In this document: one piece after another, positions 1 to 6,969 of the stretch | Layout: each line of letters starts with the position of its first letter | Position numbering within the stretch: position 1 is the stretch's first letter | NCBI GenBank assembly: GCA_049423065.1 | Contig: JBMSQB010000077.1 | Location: 1-21,655, forward strand | DNA from: SYIM01 sp041182885 | Lineage (GTDB): Bacteria; Pseudomonadota; Gammaproteobacteria; Burkholderiales; Burkholderiaceae_E | Reading direction: 5' to 3' | DNA: 21,655 nucleotides | Program-made: the position numbers and the translations under genes | Notes under the pieces: model-generated | Database searches by the model: none | What the model was told of the DNA's origin: nothing | What the model saw: the letters and a program-made list of their open reading frames with translations, nothing else

Positions 1-48
1 CGGGGAGCGACACGTCGCGCGCCTTCGGCGTCACACAGCACTACAGAC

Positions 49-1647
49 ATGATGCGAACAGAACTTCGCGCCGGGGCAACGCCTGCCCCGGTGGTTTCGC
101 TTACAGGAATCACCAAGCGTTTTGGTGCTGTGCTCGCCAACAGCGATATCTCGCTCGATCTGTTCGCCGGTGAAGTGCATGTGCTGCTTGGGGAAAATGG
201 TGCGGGTAAGTCGACGCTGATTGGCATCCTGTCGGGCCTTCTCCAGCCCGACAGCGGCACGATCAAGGTACGCGGCAGGCCGGTGACCATTGCAGCACCG
301 CGAGAAGCCATCGCGCTAGGCATCGGAACCGTGTTTCAGCACGCAACACTGGTTCCAACGCTCACCGTCGCTGAGAATCTGTTATTGGGGCAGCCGTGGG
401 CGGCTCCGCTGCGTCGTGCCCAAACGCTTGAGCGATTGGCCGAGCTTTCGACGCTGCTGGGCGTCTCGATTGACCCGGATGCATTGGCGGGCGAACTGTC
501 GCTGGGCGAGCAACAGCAGATCGAAATCGTCAAGGCCTTGTGGCGCGGCGAGCGTGTCCTCATTCTCGATGAACCGACCTCGATGCTCACGCCGCAGGGC
601 GTTCGGGAATTGGGTGTGGTGCTCAAGCGGTTGCGTTCCGAGGGTATGGCAATTGTGCTCATCACGCACAAGCTGCATGAGGTGATCGAGTTCGGTGATC
701 GCGTGACGATCCTGAAACTTGGCAAGTTTGTCGGTGCGCTCGACCCGCAGCAGTTCCGTGGCATGAGTGAGGACGAAGCGCGACGCTATATCGTGTCGAC
801 CATGTTCGGGCGTTCCGCCGCTGAAGGAGAACCGGCTCACCCGTCACGCGCCGCTGTGTCGCTCACCGCCCGTTCAAGGGGGTCGGATGCCGCGATGCCA
901 TTGCTCGAGTTGCGCGCGGTCTGCACCGAGCGACGCCAACGCGAAGCGGCGCTGGATCAAATTTCCTTTTCGGTGCGGCCAGGAGAGATTTTCGGGGTCG
1001 CTGGCGTCGACGGCAACGGTCAGAAGCAGCTCGCTGAGGTGATCGCCGGCCAGTTGCCCGCGGCGTCCGGTCAGATTGTCTTTGATCAGCAGGATGTTTC
1101 GGCGCGCTCGGTGGCGCAACGGCAATCATTGGGTTTGCGCTACCTCACCGATGATCGGCTGGGCGAGGGTACGGTTGGCGGGTTTTCTGTCGCTTTGAAT
1201 GCAGTCCTCAAGCGCGTCGGAGAGTCACCCTTTTGGCAAAAGGGCTGGACGAAGCAGCAGGAGATCGATGCGTATGCCCGCGATCTGATTGCCACGTACG
1301 ATGTGCGAACGCCTGGGCCGAACGCGCCTATTGGGACCCTTTCTGGCGGCAATATCCAAAAGCTGCTGTTTGGTCGCGAACTCGCGCGCTCGCCCAAGCT
1401 GGTGGTTTACAACAAGCCAACCTATGGGCTTGACGTTGCGAATATCCAAGCCGCGCGCGAGCGGATCCGCGCGCAGGCGCGTGCTGGTGTCGCAGCAGTC
1501 GTCATTTCCACAGAGCTCGAGGAACTCGTTGAGCTCTGCGACCGCGTTGCAGTCATGTCCCGCGGTCGCCTGGTTGGCGTCGTCGAGGCGTGCGAAGACT
1601 ATGCCGAAGCGATCGGCGGACTCATGGTCGGAGGGGTCAAGGCATGA
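49..1647 (+). CDS. BMP/nucleoside-type ABC importer, fused double ATP-binding subunit
   Basis: This protein has two ABC ATPase domains in one 532-residue chain, the architecture of sugar and nucleoside (BMP/YufO-type) importers. It would sit on the inner face of the cytoplasmic membrane and power the two permeases encoded next. Domain 1 has Walker A GENGAGKST (48-56), the signature around LSLGEQQ (150-156), Walker B LILDEPTS (171-178) and the switch histidine H207. Domain 2 has a degenerate Walker A (GVDGNGQKQ, 319-327) and signature LSGGNIQK (431-438). Its Walker B reads YNKPTYGLD (454-462), without the usual acidic catalytic pair, so only site 1 looks fully competent. The two ATGs at 49 and 52 are the first in the window, but the frame stays open to base 1, so the true start could lie upstream. 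No binding-protein gene is visible; it would be expected just before this one. The gene overlaps the next by 4 bases. Confidence 0.9.
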   Translation: MMRTELRAGATPAPVVSLTGITKRFGAVLANSDISLDLFAGEVHVLLGENGAGKSTLIGILSGLLQPDSGTIKVRGRPVTIAAPREAIALGIGTVFQHATLVPTLTVAENLLLGQPWAAPLRRAQTLERLAELSTLLGVSIDPDALAGELSLGEQQQIEIVKALWRGERVLILDEPTSMLTPQGVRELGVVLKRLRSEGMAIVLITHKLHEVIEFGDRVTILKLGKFVGALDPQQFRGMSEDEARRYIVSTMFGRSAAEGEPAHPSRAAVSLTARSRGSDAAMPLLELRAVCTERRQREAALDQISFSVRPGEIFGVAGVDGNGQKQLAEVIAGQLPAASGQIVFDQQDVSARSVAQRQSLGLRYLTDDRLGEGTVGGFSVALNAVLKRVGESPFWQKGWTKQQEIDAYARDLIATYDVRTPGPNAPIGTLSGGNIQKLLFGRELARSPKLVVYNKPTYGLDVANIQAARERIRAQARAGVAAVVISTELEELVELCDRVAVMSRGRLVGVVEACEDYAEAIGGLMVGGVKA

Positions 1648-2678
1648 GCCGAACGGCCCTCTTGCGGATCCTGGGGTGGCTGCGTCCAATCGCCCCGATC
1701 GTGATCGCACTTTCAATCGGCGCGTTGATCCTGGCAGCGCTTGGACGCGATCCTGTAGCGTTTTATTTGCAAATTTTGCGGCGCACCGTTTTCAGCGCGA
1801 GCGGGCTGCAGGAAGTGCTCGTGCTTATGGCGCCCCTTCTGTTGCTGGCAGCGAGCCTCATTGTGTGTTTTCGAGCGGGGCTCTGGAATCTCGGGGTGGA
1901 TGGTCAGTACATGCTGGGGGGCGTATTTACGTCGGCTTTTGCTGCCGCCGCAACGGCTGCGTTGCCTTATTGGATCGCGATTGCGTTGCTGGTTGCAGTG
2001 GGTATTGCTGTGGGCGTGCTGTGGTCGATGGTGCCTGCGCTGCTGCGGGCCTATCAGGGCGTCAATGAAATTATTTCAACGCTGATGATGAGCTTTCTTG
2101 CGCTCAGCACGGGAGCATTCCTGATCAAGACCGTGTTTGACGATCCTGAAAGTCCGGTTCCTCAAACTATTTTTCTACCGATTGAAGACCGGTTGCCGCG
2201 TCTCTTCGATAGCCTGGTGCATGTTGGCGTGATTGCCGCTGTGCTGATCGTTCTGGCTGTGCATGTTCTGATGACCCGAACGGCCTTTGGTCTCAAGCTT
2301 CAGATCGTGGGGCATAACCCCCGAGCGGCCGAGCACGCCGGACTCAATGTGAAACGACTCACATTGGCGGTATTTGCCATCAGCGCCGGGCTTGCCGCGC
2401 TGGGTGGTGCAATTGACGTGCTGGGTGTCCGAGGTGTGGTGCGAGCCGATTGGCACCCAGCGTTTGGCCTGTTGGTGGTGCCGCTCGTGTTTCTCGCGCG
2501 CTTCCATGGCGTGGCCGTGATCGCGTTCGTGGCGTTCTTTGCGGTTCTAACCATTGGCGGCGAGTCAGCGTCTCGTCGTGCCGATCTACCGCATGATTTC
2601 TTGCTCATCATGATGTCGCTGATCCTTCTGATTCTGGCGCTCACCGATCATCTGATCGGCCGATTGAAGGAGCACTGA
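1644..2678 (+). CDS. ABC importer permease, first subunit (BMP/nucleoside type)
   Basis: This 344-residue protein is very hydrophobic and is one of two permeases forming the membrane channel of the importer. Family marks are NLGVDGQ (82-88), GVNEIISTLMM (139-149, the region that contacts the ATPase) and VGHNPRAAEHAGL (222-234). Hydrophobic segments lie near residues 16-34, 57-76, 86-105, 109-128, 191-210, 240-262, 274-304 and 319-335, giving about eight membrane spans. The ATG at 1644 is chosen over an in-frame upstream start because it overlaps the ATPase stop as ATGA and is preceded by GGAGGGG (1630-1636) at 7 bases, which suggests translational coupling. Family assignment is secure. The substrate cannot be read from the permease alone; known relatives carry nucleosides, and the family also includes a riboflavin system. 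Confidence 0.88.
   Translation: MSRTALLRILGWLRPIAPIVIALSIGALILAALGRDPVAFYLQILRRTVFSASGLQEVLVLMAPLLLLAASLIVCFRAGLWNLGVDGQYMLGGVFTSAFAAAATAALPYWIAIALLVAVGIAVGVLWSMVPALLRAYQGVNEIISTLMMSFLALSTGAFLIKTVFDDPESPVPQTIFLPIEDRLPRLFDSLVHVGVIAAVLIVLAVHVLMTRTAFGLKLQIVGHNPRAAEHAGLNVKRLTLAVFAISAGLAALGGAIDVLGVRGVVRADWHPAFGLLVVPLVFLARFHGVAVIAFVAFFAVLTIGGESASRRADLPHDFLLIMMSLILLILALTDHLIGRLKEH
2666..2672 (+). promoter_or_regulatory. Ribosome binding site supporting a TTG start
   Basis: GAAGGAG lies 7 bases before the TTG at 2680. No alternative ATG close to the conserved N-terminus fits as well, so this site decides the start of the second permease. Confidence 0.65.
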
Positions 2679-2679
2679 A

Positions 2680-3615
2680 TTGGATACGCTGTTCACACAA
2701 GCGTTCGCCACCGCATTCATCGCCGGTGCAATCACCGCAGGCGTTCCGCTCTGGCTCGCCGCGCTGGGTGAACAAATCTCGGAGAAGTCAGGCGTGCTCA
2801 ACCTCGGCCTGGAGGGCATGATGCTCACCGGTGCGTTCGTTGGCTTCTCGGTGGCACTTGCCAGCGGGTCGTTTGCATTCGGATTTGTTGCGGGAGCACT
2901 GGGTGGCGCCGCAGTGGCGCTGGTGATGGTGTTGCTCTGCGTCGTCATGCATCTGAATCAGATCGTCGTGGGTATCGCGATCACGCTGGCAATGCAGGGT
3001 GGAACGAGCCTCGCGCATCACGTGATGTATGCGCGCGACTTTCCGCGTCTGCCGCGTCAGACCGAATGGGCTGTTCCGGTGCTGTCCGAGATTCCTGTCA
3101 TCGGCAAAGCGGTCTTCACCCACCACCCGGTGATTTTCATGGCCGTGTTGCTGGTACCCATCCTTGCCTGGCTATTTCGCTCGACCCATGTCGGGCTGAA
3201 TCTCGCTGCCGCGGGGGAAAAGCCTGCAGCGCTTGACATTGCCGGGGTGAGCGTTGGTTGGACGCGCGGCCTCGCGGTGGTCAGTACTGGCCTGCTGGCT
3301 GGCCTCGGCGGCGCAGTGATGGCCAATATTGGTGCCGGCCTTTTCGTGCCCTTTATCACCGGAGGGGCGGGGTTCATGGCGATCGTGCTGGCGATGCTGG
3401 CGCGCGGGCGACCGACCTGGGTTTTGTTCAGTGCCTTGGTGGTGGGTCTTGCAATGTCGGTCACCACGGCGCTTCAGGTGGGTGGTCTGCAAATTCCGAC
3501 CGATGTCGTGCAGATGCTTCCCTTCACACTTATCATCGTTGTGCTTGCGTTGTTCGGTCGCCGGGCTGGGTTGCCCGCCGCGTTGGGCTTGCCCTATCAA
3601 CGCGGCGCGCGTTGA
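2680..3615 (+). CDS. ABC importer permease, second subunit (BMP/nucleoside type)
   Basis: The 311-residue second permease pairs with the preceding one. Conserved points are NLGLEGMM (41-48), LNQIVVGIAITL (92-103), AAGEKPAALDIAGV (177-190) and GFMAIVLAMLARGRP (231-245), all typical of the RbsC/BMP-type permease family. About eight to nine hydrophobic segments are present. Translation appears to begin at a TTG codon: the stop of the previous gene ends one base earlier, GAAGGAG (2666-2672) lies 7 bases upstream, and the encoded MDTLFTQAF fits the usual family N-terminus, which has little ahead of the first membrane span. The lactonase gene follows 27 bases after the stop and reads in the same direction, so the importer and lactonase are probably co-transcribed. 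Confidence 0.88.
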   Translation: MDTLFTQAFATAFIAGAITAGVPLWLAALGEQISEKSGVLNLGLEGMMLTGAFVGFSVALASGSFAFGFVAGALGGAAVALVMVLLCVVMHLNQIVVGIAITLAMQGGTSLAHHVMYARDFPRLPRQTEWAVPVLSEIPVIGKAVFTHHPVIFMAVLLVPILAWLFRSTHVGLNLAAAGEKPAALDIAGVSVGWTRGLAVVSTGLLAGLGGAVMANIGAGLFVPFITGGAGFMAIVLAMLARGRPTWVLFSALVVGLAMSVTTALQVGGLQIPTDVVQMLPFTLIIVVLALFGRRAGLPAALGLPYQRGAR

Positions 3616-3629
3616 ACCCGATCACATTC

Positions 3630-3635
3630 AGGAGG
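3630..3635 (+). promoter_or_regulatory. Strong ribosome binding site supporting a GTG start
   Basis: AGGAGG, within AGGAGGAG at 3630-3637, is a near-perfect Shine-Dalgarno sequence 7 bases before the GTG at 3643. An ATG at 3638 is out of frame with the lactonase and too close to the site. The strong site suggests the lactonase is made well even as the fourth gene of its operon. Confidence 0.75.
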
Positions 3636-3642
3636 AGATGCC

Positions 3643-4464
3643 GTGTCTGATACCAAGGTGTATTTGCTTGATGGTGGAAGCCTAGTGATTGACCGCTTCC
3701 ACATGATGTGGAACCACGGCCCAGCGGGTGAAGTGCGATTTCCCTGCTACAGCGTTCTGGTTGACCACGCCGAGGGGAAGTTCATTTTCGATACCGGCTA
3801 CGACTACGAGCATGTCATGAAGGTATTGCCCTTCGAAAAGCCGATCCAGACCCCGCAGCAGACCATACCCGGGGCGCTGGCCACGATCGGGCTCAAGCCA
3901 TCCGACATCACGCATGTCATCAACAGCCACTATCACTTCGATCACTGCGGCGGTAACCGCTACATGACCAAAGCAACCACGCTGTGTCACAAACTCGAAT
4001 TCGAGGCGTGTACCTGTCCCCAACCGTTCGAGAAGCTCGGCTACTCCGACATCAGTTTTTCGCCTGAGGTGCAGCAGGCGCGCGCAGCCCAAGGCGGGCT
4101 GGCCGTTCAGCAGCCTGACCCCAAGGCCGATATCTACACGCCGCAGTTCGAATTGTTAAAGGGCGACCAGGAGGTTGCCAAGGGCGTGTATTTGTTTGAA
4201 ACCCCCGGACACACCGCGGGTCACTACTCCATGCTGGTGAAGCTGGCCAATCGCCGGCCCATGTTGTTTACCGGCGATGCCTGCTACACACAGGAAAACA
4301 TGGACAAGATGGTGATCGCGAGCTTCCACCTCGACCCGGTGGCGTCGCTCCACTCCATGAAACGACTGAAAGAATTAGCTGAAAAATTCGACGCCGAGAT
4401 TTTTTATTCGCACGACGCCGACAGCTACAAGCGCTACAAGCTCGCGCCTCAGTACTACAGCTAA
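3643..4464 (+). CDS. Metallo-beta-lactamase-fold lactonase, probable 4-pyridoxolactonase
   Basis: The protein (273 residues, GTG start) is a two-zinc metallo-beta-lactamase-fold hydrolase with no signal peptide, so it is cytoplasmic. The metal motif is H96-Y-H98-F-D100-H101. Further ligands are H190 (in TPGHTAGH), D212 (in FTGDACYTQ) and H257 (in YSHDAD). The fold is shared by quorum-quenching AHL lactonases. However, blocks such as MSDTKVYLLDGGSLV, VMKVLPFEKPIQ, HFDHCGGN, KLGYSDISFS and FHLDPVAS match, as I remember it, the 4-pyridoxolactonase of Mesorhizobium loti almost word for word, and lengths agree (about 268 versus 273). That enzyme (EC 3.1.1.27) opens 4-pyridoxolactone to 4-pyridoxate in vitamin B6 degradation. 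The facing SDR resembles the enzyme that makes the lactone, which reinforces the call. Family is certain; substrate is well supported but not proven. Confidence 0.82.
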   Translation: MSDTKVYLLDGGSLVIDRFHMMWNHGPAGEVRFPCYSVLVDHAEGKFIFDTGYDYEHVMKVLPFEKPIQTPQQTIPGALATIGLKPSDITHVINSHYHFDHCGGNRYMTKATTLCHKLEFEACTCPQPFEKLGYSDISFSPEVQQARAAQGGLAVQQPDPKADIYTPQFELLKGDQEVAKGVYLFETPGHTAGHYSMLVKLANRRPMLFTGDACYTQENMDKMVIASFHLDPVASLHSMKRLKELAEKFDAEIFYSHDADSYKRYKLAPQYYS

Positions 4465-4471
4465 CCCACGT

Positions 4472-5224
4472 TTACCAGCGCACCATTCCGCCGTCTACGT
4501 TCACCGTAGACCCGGTAATCCAGTGCGCTTCTTCCGAGGCGAGGAAGGCAACGGCAGGCACGATGTCCTCAGGTTTGCCGTGGCCTTTGATGGCCTGCAG
4601 CATTTCTACGAATCCAAACGCCTCTTTGTGCGGGCTGGCCATGACGCCATCGGAAGCAGTCAGGCCCGGGCACACGGCATTCACGGTAATTTTAGACGCG
4701 CCGAGCTCGGTAGCGAGCGCGCGGGTGAACCCGAAAACGCCTCCTTTGGCGGCGATGTAGGCTGCCATGTTGGGGGTGCCAGCGAAGATCGTGTTGGATA
4801 CGATGTTGACGATGCGCCCGTAGCCCGCTTTGCGCATGATGTCGGACGATGCCCGCGTCATCAGGAATACGCCGTCGAGATTGACGCGCATGATTTCGCG
4901 CCAGTGCTTGAAGTCAACCTGATCCCAAGGTTGGAACGGCACGATGGCTGCATTGTTCACCAGCACATCAATGCGTCCGGTGCGCTTCATGACTTTTGAA
5001 TGGAGCGCCTTGACCTCGTCTGGGTCGCCCACATCACACGTGATTGCGAAGCTCGCTTTGCCACAGGCCTTGGCAATCTTCTCTGCACCCTTTTTATTGA
5101 TGTCGGCGACGACCACGTTGGCGCCCTCGCTGGCAAGCCTTTGTGCGATGGCCGCGCCGATGCCCTGCGCGGCACCGGTAACAATGGCCGTGCGGCCTTC
5201 GAAGCGGTGAATGGTCGTGCTCAT
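4472..5224 (-). CDS. Short-chain dehydrogenase, probable pyridoxal 4-dehydrogenase
   Basis: This 250-residue NAD(P)-dependent oxidoreductase has the complete SDR pattern: TGAAQGIG nucleotide loop (16-23), D41 after the second strand (favours NAD), NNAA (90-93), N115, S143, and Y156-x3-K160. The region SPHKEAFGFVEMLQAIKG (197-214), along with AIVPF and SNTIFAGTPNMAAY, matches what I remember of Mesorhizobium loti pyridoxal 4-dehydrogenase (EC 1.1.1.107), which oxidises the hemiacetal of pyridoxal to 4-pyridoxolactone. The ATG at 5224 fits the family N-terminus and has GGAG 10 bases upstream; the same frame stays open further upstream, but that part looks like leader. It lies 143 bases after HyuB on the same strand, and its stop is 7 bases from the stop of the facing lactonase, its likely pathway partner. 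It may have its own promoter at 5297-5325. Confidence 0.82.
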   Translation of the reverse strand: MSTTIHRFEGRTAIVTGAAQGIGAAIAQRLASEGANVVVADINKKGAEKIAKACGKASFAITCDVGDPDEVKALHSKVMKRTGRIDVLVNNAAIVPFQPWDQVDFKHWREIMRVNLDGVFLMTRASSDIMRKAGYGRIVNIVSNTIFAGTPNMAAYIAAKGGVFGFTRALATELGASKITVNAVCPGLTASDGVMASPHKEAFGFVEMLQAIKGHGKPEDIVPAVAFLASEEAHWITGSTVNVDGGMVRW

Positions 5225-5244
5225 GGTGCGATGTCTCCGGATTG

Positions 5245-5263
5245 ACGGCGCCGGGCCGTTTTT
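5245..5263 (+). promoter_or_regulatory. Hairpin with T-tract in the SDR leader
   Basis: ACGGC (5245-5249) and GCCGT (5255-5259) form a perfect 5-bp stem around GCCGG, followed by T5 on the plus strand. As a plus-strand signal it resembles a small intrinsic terminator but has no plus-strand gene to end, so it could stop antisense transcription into HyuB. Read from the minus strand, it is a hairpin in the SDR leader, about 20 bases before the start codon. Flanking ATTG and CAAT could extend the stem around an A bulge. The role is uncertain. Confidence 0.35.
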
Positions 5264-5296
5264 CAATGAGTGGCTGCGACTGGACAACTCCTGCGC

Positions 5297-5325
5297 AGTA
5301 TTCCGCAAGGCCCAGCGAAGTTCAA
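5297..5325 (-). promoter_or_regulatory. Candidate sigma-70 promoter for the SDR gene
   Basis: On the minus strand, TTGAAC (5325-5320) and AATACT (5302-5297) are 17 bases apart, each matching the consensus hexamer at four positions. Transcription would begin near 5290 and give a leader of about 65 bases containing the hairpin. It lies in the 143-base gap after HyuB, so the SDR could be expressed separately from the HisC-HyuA-HyuB genes. Confidence 0.4.
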
Positions 5326-5367
5326 CACAAAAGGTCGTGAACGGAACAGGGTTTGCCGATGCTTCGT

Positions 5368-6969
5368 TCAGTCTGTTCCCCAGCCTCCACCGCCCGCAGT
5401 GTTGAGTTCCAGCACATCGCCCGCATTCAACCGATGCGGACCACTCTTGGCACCGAGCTCGGTCGACTCTCCGCCGCGAACCCATCGGAAACGCGCGCGG
5501 GCACCGTCCTGCGCACCCGCGGCCCCGCGGGCGGGCGTATCGGTTCGCTCGCCCAGTACCGAGGCCTGCACGCCATCGGCGAGCGACATGAGCGATTTCC
5601 TCACACCGCATCCACCTGCATGGCGTCCTGCGCCGCCGGATTCTCGAAGAATCGAGTATTCAAGAAAGCGCACCGGAATCTGAGCTTCGACATTTTCGAT
5701 CGGCAGATTCATGGTGTTACCCATGTGAACGCGAATGCCGTGCGCGCCCGGGCCTGAAGCCGTGGCACCGCCCCCTCCGCCCACGGTTTCATAGTGAACG
5801 AAGCGCCTGCCGGAGCGCGGATCGGTGCCGCCCAGGGTATAGACGCAAGCCGACCCGTAGCTGCCGCCTGGAACCACCTCGGGCCAGGCCTTGGCCAGGG
5901 CGCCAAACAGGATATCGACCAGTCGGTTGGAGGTTTCGGTGTTGGCCGCCACGACGGGCGCGGGATAGGAGGCATTCACGATGGAACCCGCAGGCGCGGT
6001 GATGCGCACATCGGCGTAGACGCCTGCATTGGGCGCGATGTCGCCACCGAGAAAGCTGAGTACGGTGTAATAGACAGCCGCGCTGGTGACGGGGAAGGGC
6101 GCGTTGATCGGCCCCGGTACACAAGCCGATGAACCGCTGAAGTCAAAGTGGAGTGAACCTGCCTGCTTGGTGATTCGCACCCTGATGAGCGGCCTGCAGA
6201 GCGGGTCAAGGCCGTCACCGTCAAGCTGCTCTTCATGCTCAACCACCGCATCAGCGAGCTTCGACAAGCGGTCTTTGACCAGGCGCGCGCTATAGGTTTG
6301 CGTTTGCGCCATGACGGCACGCACCACCACTGCGCCATAGCGTGCGCACAGCTGTCCTACACGCTCGGTGGCGCGCGCGTGCCCAGCCTGCGCCGCCCGA
6401 AAGTCGCCAAGCCGGTCTTGCGGGATACGGACGTTTGCGAGAATCAGTTGCAGCAGATCGTTGCGGGTTTGGCCGCGCTCGATGATTCGAACCGGCGGCA
6501 CGCGCAGGCCTTCCTTGATGATCTCGTCGCACACGCTGGAACTGCCCGCAGCAATGCCCCCGATGTCGGGCCAGTGCAATCGGCTGATGACAAAGCCAAG
6601 CAGTGCGCCCTCGCCAAAGAGCGGCGTCACCAGCGACATGTCGGGCAGGTGCGTGCCGCCCTCGTACGGGTCATTCAGCAACACCGCATCGCCTTCGCGC
6701 CAGGACTCGAGCGGGAACGCTTTGACCGCTGCCGCGCCGCTCAAGCCCGCAGCGCCAAGATGTACCGGAATATCGACGCCTTGCGCAACGACCTTGCAGT
6801 GGGTATCGAGAATGGCGCAGGACAAATCGGCCGACAGACTCAGCAGCGGCGAGAATGAGGTACGCATGATGACCGACTTCATGTCGGCGCAAATGGCGTA
6901 AAGCGCGTTCTTGATGACTTCGAAACTGACCGGGTCAGCGTCGAGCAGGTTGGGTGCAGTGGCAGTCAC
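5368..6969 (-). CDS. Hydantoinase B / oxoprolinase family, HyuB-like subunit
   Basis: This 533-residue protein is the HyuB half of the ATP-dependent hydantoinase/5-oxoprolinase family, which hydrolyses cyclic amides or, in related carboxylases, carboxylates ketones. Landmarks are FEVIKNALYAICADMKSVIMRTSFSP-type N-terminus (16-41), AQGVDIPVHLG (62-72), NDPYEGGTHLPD (99-110) and SRLHWPDIGG (129-138). The length is near the usual 520-590, with no sign of truncation. The GTG start overlaps the HyuA stop as GTGA, so the two subunits are translationally coupled and very likely form one enzyme. The gene lies between HyuA and the pyridoxal-dehydrogenase-like SDR. The substrate is unknown; hydantoins, 5-oxoproline or an aromatic ketone are the family possibilities, and none is a known intermediate of B6 degradation. 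Confidence 0.87.
   Translation of the reverse strand: MTATAPNLLDADPVSFEVIKNALYAICADMKSVIMRTSFSPLLSLSADLSCAILDTHCKVVAQGVDIPVHLGAAGLSGAAAVKAFPLESWREGDAVLLNDPYEGGTHLPDMSLVTPLFGEGALLGFVISRLHWPDIGGIAAGSSSVCDEIIKEGLRVPPVRIIERGQTRNDLLQLILANVRIPQDRLGDFRAAQAGHARATERVGQLCARYGAVVVRAVMAQTQTYSARLVKDRLSKLADAVVEHEEQLDGDGLDPLCRPLIRVRITKQAGSLHFDFSGSSACVPGPINAPFPVTSAAVYYTVLSFLGGDIAPNAGVYADVRITAPAGSIVNASYPAPVVAANTETSNRLVDILFGALAKAWPEVVPGGSYGSACVYTLGGTDPRSGRRFVHYETVGGGGGATASGPGAHGIRVHMGNTMNLPIENVEAQIPVRFLEYSILRESGGAGRHAGGCGVRKSLMSLADGVQASVLGERTDTPARGAAGAQDGARARFRWVRGGESTELGAKSGPHRLNAGDVLELNTAGGGGWGTD

Noticed and set aside
1..48. End of an upstream gene or a promoter before the ATPase
   Set aside because: The 48 bases are open in the ATPase frame, show no ribosome site and no clear promoter; too little sequence to call anything.
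3643..4464. Reading the lactonase as a quorum-quenching AHL lactonase
   Set aside because: The metal motif is shared across the fold, but the specific sequence blocks and the adjacent pyridoxal-dehydrogenase-like SDR fit 4-pyridoxolactonase better.
5225..5611. N-terminal extension of the SDR frame, giving about 379 residues
   Set aside because: The extra part is Arg/Gly/Cys-rich with no family resemblance, runs past the HyuB stop into its coding region, and the ATG at 5224 gives the normal SDR length.
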